DNA of 64,000 nucleotides from Streptomyces sp. NRRL S-1022 (lineage in GTDB: Bacteria; Actinomycetota; Actinomycetes; Streptomycetales; Streptomycetaceae): contig NZ_JOIU01000020.1 of the NCBI RefSeq assembly GCF_000720135.1, positions 62,001 to 126,000 of the forward strand. Reading direction: 5' to 3'. Both the position numbers and the translations under genes were made by a program. Below, one piece after another: positions 60,636-64,000 of this stretch. The notes beneath the pieces are model-generated. The model searched no databases, had not been told where the DNA came from, and saw nothing but the letters and a program-made list of their open reading frames with translations. Within the stretch, counting starts at the first letter, position 1. Each line of letters starts with the position of its first letter.

Positions 60636-61787
60636 TCAGCTCAGGTGGTCCTCGGCGATGCGCGCGGCGACCCGCTCCAGGATCGGGCCCGCCTCCGCGA
60701 TGCACCGGGCCACGTCCGGCTCGACGGACGTCAGCGGGTACGCCTGGGAGATCCCGGCCGCCAGCAGCGCCTCCGTCGGCAGAGCCAGCCGCCCGCACAC
60801 GGCCACGACCGGCTTGCCCGCGGCGCGGGCCGCCGCCGCCACCCCCGCCGGCGCCTTCCCGTGCAGCGTCTGCTCGTCCAGCGAGCCCTCTCCGGTGACG
60901 ACCAGCCAGGCCCGCTCCAGGGCGGGCGCGAAGCCCAGCACGTCGAGCATGACCTCGATGCCGGGGCGGAACCGCGCGCCGAGGAGCAGCGCGCCGTAGC
61001 CGATGCCGCCCGCCGCGCCCGCCCCCGGCGACGACGCGTACTCGGCGGCCCGCGGGCCGGTCTCGGCCTCCAGCACCTTCGCGAAGTGGGCCAGCGCCGC
61101 GTCCAGCACCGCCACGTCGTCCGGCGAGGCCCCCTTCTGCGGGCCGTACACCGCCGGCGCGCCCTTCGGGCCGGTCAGCGGATTGTCGACATCGCTGGCC
61201 AGCACCAGGTCGACCGAGGACAGTCGGGGGTCGAGACCGGAGAGGTCGGCGCGGGCGAGACCGGCGAGTCCGCCGCCGCCCGGGGACACCGGCTCCCCCT
61301 CCCCGGTCAGGAACCGCGCGCCCAGCGCGGACAGCATGCCCGCGCCGCCGTCCGTCGTGGCGCTGCCGCCGACGCCGAACACGATGGTCCGCGCGCCCGC
61401 GTCCAGCGCGGCGCGCAGCAGCTCCCCGGAGCCGTACGTGGAGGCGGTCAGCGGCGCGAAGACGCCGGCCGGCAGCCGCTGCAGCCCGCTCGCCTCGGCC
61501 ATCTCCACCACCGCGGTGCCGTCGCGCAGCGCGAACGCGGCCGTCACCTCCTGGCCGAGGGGCCCGGCGACCCGCACCTCCCGGCGTTCGAAACCGGCCG
61601 CGACGGCCGCGTCCACGGTCCCGTCACCGCCGTCGGCCACGGGCAGCGCCTCGACCGGGAGGTCCGGCACGACCGCGCGCAGCCCGGCCGTCACCCGCTC
61701 GGCGACCTGTACGGCTGTCAGCGAGCCCTTGAACTTGTCCGCGGCGATGAGCACCCGACGGGTCTCGTTCACTGCAGCGTCCGCCAC
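60636..61787 (-). CDS. glxK: Glycerate kinase (GlxK family)
   Basis: 383 residues. VLIAADKFKGSLTAVQVAER, PVADGGDGTVDAAVAAG, VGGSATTDGGAGMLSALGA, LASDVDNPLTGPKGA and VVTGEGSLDEQTLHGKAPA are the family signatures. It phosphorylates D-glycerate using ATP. It would drain glyoxylate made by the upstream lyase through the glycerate route, though the genes are convergent, not co-transcribed. Confidence 0.93.
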   Translation of the reverse strand: MADAAVNETRRVLIAADKFKGSLTAVQVAERVTAGLRAVVPDLPVEALPVADGGDGTVDAAVAAGFERREVRVAGPLGQEVTAAFALRDGTAVVEMAEASGLQRLPAGVFAPLTASTYGSGELLRAALDAGARTIVFGVGGSATTDGGAGMLSALGARFLTGEGEPVSPGGGGLAGLARADLSGLDPRLSSVDLVLASDVDNPLTGPKGAPAVYGPQKGASPDDVAVLDAALAHFAKVLEAETGPRAAEYASSPGAGAAGGIGYGALLLGARFRPGIEVMLDVLGFAPALERAWLVVTGEGSLDEQTLHGKAPAGVAAAARAAGKPVVAVCGRLALPTEALLAAGISQAYPLTSVEPDVARCIAEAGPILERVAARIAEDHLS

Positions 61788-61936
61788 CTTGTCTTCCCCT
61801 TGCTCTCCGGGCCCCGCACACGTCGGGGCCAGTCGCGCCGCTGTGACGATAACCGCAGGACACCCCCGCCGTCATGCCCCGCCCGAACCCTGGGAAGCCG
61901 CTGGGAGGCGCCCGGCAGAACGGGTACACCCCTGTC

Positions 61937-63010
61937 ATGAGCACCCAGCGCCCCGGAGGGGACCTCGCCGACCGCATCCACGGCGGCTGGCTCGGCCGTA
62001 TCGCGGGCAACATGCTCGGCAAGCCGGTCGAGCAGGGCGAGGTGTGGACCCGCGACCGTATCGACGGCTATCTGCGCCGGGCCGCGGCCCTGCCGCTGAC
62101 CGACTACCTCCCCGAGCCCGCCGACCCCGCCGAGGCCGCCGTGCTGCGCCCGGAGTGGCGCAGCTGCGTGCGCGGCCGGATCCACGGCAGCTGCCGGGAC
62201 GACGACGTCGACTACGCGATCCTCGGCCTGCACCTGCTGGAGACGCACGGCTTCGGCTTCAGCACCGAGCAGGTCGGCGACCTGTGGCTGCTGAGACTGC
62301 CGTACCTGCAGACGTTCACGGCGGAACGGGCCGCGTACCGCAACCTCGCGAGCGGGCTGAAACCGCCGGTGACGGCGACGTACGACAACCCGTACCAGGA
62401 GTGGATCGGGGCGCTGATCCGCGCCGACGTCTACGGCTGGACCTGCCCCGGCGACCCGGTCCGGGCCGCCGGTCTGGCCCGCCGGGACGCGGTGCTCTCG
62501 CACACCGGCAACGGCGTCTACGGCGCCATGTGGGCCGCCGCGCTGATCTCGGCGGCCTTCACCGCCCCGACGGTGCGGGACGCCCTGGACACCGCGCTGA
62601 CGGTGATCCCGGCGAGCAGCCGGCTGGCCCGGACGGTACGGCGGGTGGCGTCCCTGCACGAGACGCGGCTGCCGTGGGAGGAGACGCTGGCCACGGTGGC
62701 CGAGGAGACCGCCGGCCTCGGCTGGATCCACACGGTGCCGAACGCCGCCGTGCTCACCGCCGGACTGCTGTACGGCGACGGCGACTTCACCCGGACCATC
62801 GCACTGACCGTGCGCGGCGGCCTCGACACCGACTCCAACGGGGCGACGGCCGGTTCGGTGGCCGGCGTCCTCACCGGGGCGGACGCGATCCCGGCGCGGT
62901 GGCGGGACCCGCTTGAGGACACGGTGCGCAGCGCGGTGTTCGGCTTCGACGGCGTCCGGATCAGCGCGCTGGCCGAACGAACCCTGCGCCTGGCGGGGAC
63001 CGGGTCGTGA
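61937..63010 (+). CDS. ADP-ribosylglycohydrolase family protein
   Basis: 357 residues from the ATG at 61937. HGGWLGRIAGNMLGKPVEQG, CRDDDVDYAILGLHLLE and the metal pair in RGGLDTDSNGATAGSVAGVL match the DraG/ARH fold with its two Mg-binding aspartate clusters. An extra C-terminal segment follows. It removes ADP-ribose from proteins or nucleic acid; the substrate here is unknown. A Sir2-type gene follows two genes later, so NAD metabolism may be a local theme. Confidence 0.92.
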   Translation: MSTQRPGGDLADRIHGGWLGRIAGNMLGKPVEQGEVWTRDRIDGYLRRAAALPLTDYLPEPADPAEAAVLRPEWRSCVRGRIHGSCRDDDVDYAILGLHLLETHGFGFSTEQVGDLWLLRLPYLQTFTAERAAYRNLASGLKPPVTATYDNPYQEWIGALIRADVYGWTCPGDPVRAAGLARRDAVLSHTGNGVYGAMWAAALISAAFTAPTVRDALDTALTVIPASSRLARTVRRVASLHETRLPWEETLATVAEETAGLGWIHTVPNAAVLTAGLLYGDGDFTRTIALTVRGGLDTDSNGATAGSVAGVLTGADAIPARWRDPLEDTVRSAVFGFDGVRISALAERTLRLAGTGS

Positions 63011-63038
63011 CGGCCCGGTGGCTGGTTACCCTTCCTGA

Positions 63039-63533
63039 ATGACCACGACGCCTGACTACGCCGCGTACATCGCGAGCCTGCCCCGTGTCCTCGCCGGCGC
63101 CGCCGCGCTCTTCCGGGACGCCGAGGGGCGGGTGCTGCTCGTCGAGCCGAACTACCGGGAGGGATGGGCACTCCCGGGCGGGACCGTCGAGTCCGACGAC
63201 GGGGAGACCCCACGCCAGGGCGCCCGCCGCGAGACGCTGGAGGAGATCGGCCTCGACCGGGAACTCGGCCGGCTGCTGGCCGTGGACTGGGTGCACGGCG
63301 CGGGCCGGCCGCCGCTGGTGGCGTACCTGTACGACGGCGGTGTCCTCACCGGCGCCGACCTGAAGGCGATCCGTCTGCAGGAGGAGGAGCTGCTGTCCTG
63401 GCGCCTGGTCGGGCGCGAGGAGCTGACCGCGCACCTGCCCGGCGCGCTGGGCCTCAGGGTGCTGGCCGCCCTGGACGTCCTGACGGCCGGCTCGGGCACG
63501 GCGGAACTGGAGAACGGCCACCGCGTGGCGTGA
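63039..63533 (+). CDS. Nudix hydrolase
   Basis: 164 residues with the Nudix box G-G-T-V-E-S...RRETLEEIGL at about 47-72. The spacing between the first glycine and the first box glutamate is two residues longer than the canonical G-x5-E, but the REx2EE core is intact. Nudix enzymes hydrolyse nucleoside diphosphate derivatives, and the neighbouring ADP-ribosyl hydrolase makes ADP-ribose or a nucleotide the likely substrate (inference). Confidence 0.88.
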   Translation: MTTTPDYAAYIASLPRVLAGAAALFRDAEGRVLLVEPNYREGWALPGGTVESDDGETPRQGARRETLEEIGLDRELGRLLAVDWVHGAGRPPLVAYLYDGGVLTGADLKAIRLQEEELLSWRLVGREELTAHLPGALGLRVLAALDVLTAGSGTAELENGHRVA

Positions 63534-63598
63534 CCGCGCGGCCCCGCGGGCCGTTATCCGCTCGCGGCGGCCGGGCCGCCCGCCCTACCCTCGGTGGC

Positions 63599-64000
63599 AT
63601 GGCCAAGCCTCTCGTCGCCCTGCTGAGCGGGGCCGGTATCTCCACCGACTCCGGGATCCCCGACTACCGCGGTCCGAACGGGCTGTGGCGGCGGGATCCG
63701 GAAGCCGAGAAGCTCGTGACGTACGAGTACTACATGGGCGACCCGGAGATCCGGCGGCGGTCCTGGCAGATGCGGCGCCGCAACCGCACCCTCGCGGCCG
63801 AGCCGAACGCGGCGCACCGGGCCGTCGCCGCACTGGAGCGGTCCGGCGTCCCGGTCCGGGTCATCACCCAGAACGTGGACGGACTGCACCAGCTCGCCGG
63901 CATGCCCGCCCGCAAGGTGCTCGAACTCCACGGCAGCGCCCGCAGCGTGGTCTGCACGCGGTGCCACGCGCGCGGCCCCATGGCGGACGCCCTGGCCCGG
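63599..64000 (+). CDS. Sir2 family NAD-dependent protein deacylase, 5' part (3' end outside window)
   Basis: The ATG at 63599 opens a frame that stays open to the window edge (134 codons). VALLSGAGISTDSGIPDYRG, the TQNVDGLHQLAG site, the catalytic histidine in LELHGSAR and the first zinc pair in VCTRCHAR are all present. SirTM or CobB-type cannot be decided without the remainder. The R-R-x-R-R pair after the first motif (MRRRNRTLAA) resembles the arginines of desuccinylase-type sirtuins only weakly. Confidence 0.93.
   Translation, partial: MAKPLVALLSGAGISTDSGIPDYRGPNGLWRRDPEAEKLVTYEYYMGDPEIRRRSWQMRRRNRTLAAEPNAAHRAVAALERSGVPVRVITQNVDGLHQLAGMPARKVLELHGSARSVVCTRCHARGPMADALAR

Overview
The window is a chromosomal stretch of a high-GC actinomycete, almost certainly a Streptomyces. 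The evidence is the codon bias (G or C in most third positions), the gene families (MmyB-like and DUF5753 regulators, SpoIIE-type phosphatase, F420-dependent oxidoreductase, Streptomyces-type gvp cluster, crotonyl-CoA carboxylase/reductase operon), dense GTGA/ATGA overlaps and purine-rich ribosome-binding sites. The gene order from transketolase/gvp to the ccr operon resembles the S. coelicolor chromosome as I remember it. I see no phage, plasmid, insertion sequence, CRISPR array, rRNA or tRNA.

Layout. 1-4.4 kb: partial cyclic-nucleotide-binding protein, STAS protein, methyltransferase plus pterin dehydratase, two HTH regulators and an orphan, shortened NarJ. 4.5-12 kb: OsmC, a membrane-anchored phosphatase-superfamily protein with an in-frame repeat insertion, a resolvase-like domain, two metallo-beta-lactamase-fold proteins, DedA and a lysine-free aminotransferase-fold protein. 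12-21.8 kb: Gly-rich secreted protein, PoxB-like TPP enzyme with small stress-type proteins, PfpI, ABC-F ATPase, PAP2/lipid kinase, a degenerate repeat array and a methyltransferase. 21.9-30.1 kb (minus): ten-gene gas-vesicle operon gvpO-A-F-G-Y-Z-J-L-S-K directly downstream of a LigD-type polymerase and a transketolase. 30.2-38.2 kb: small proteins, an oxidoreductase remnant, an F420 oxidoreductase and a four-gene peptidase operon (M55-M20-S9-S66). 38.3-49.1 kb: methyltransferase, PAS-GAF-PP2C-HATPase regulator, MFS pump with a beta-sandwich tail, radical SAM protein behind a likely LexA box, secreted peptidase, RidA, GNAT and HEAT proteins.

49.5-60.5 kb: a compact ethylmalonyl-CoA pathway block. 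It holds a duplicated 3-hydroxybutyryl-CoA dehydrogenase, a TetR regulator, then ccr, meaA, CoA-ester lyase, MaoC hydratase and acyl-CoA dehydrogenase in one transcription unit. It is followed by psd-pssA for phosphatidylethanolamine synthesis. The window ends with glycerate kinase, ADP-ribosylglycohydrolase, Nudix and a partial Sir2 deacylase.

The most unusual signal is a dispersed, degenerate short repeat with core TACAGCATCCGGTCGAC. It forms a tandem array after the PAP2/lipid-kinase gene, an in-frame insertion of about 59 codons in the phosphatase gene, and the apparent truncated end of narJ. A further copy lies as a patch of rare codons in the S9 peptidase gene. I do not recognise it as a described element. 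Other points to check are the aminotransferase-fold protein with no lysine at all, paired operator-like palindromes before ccr, and the opposite-charge GvpY/GvpZ tails.
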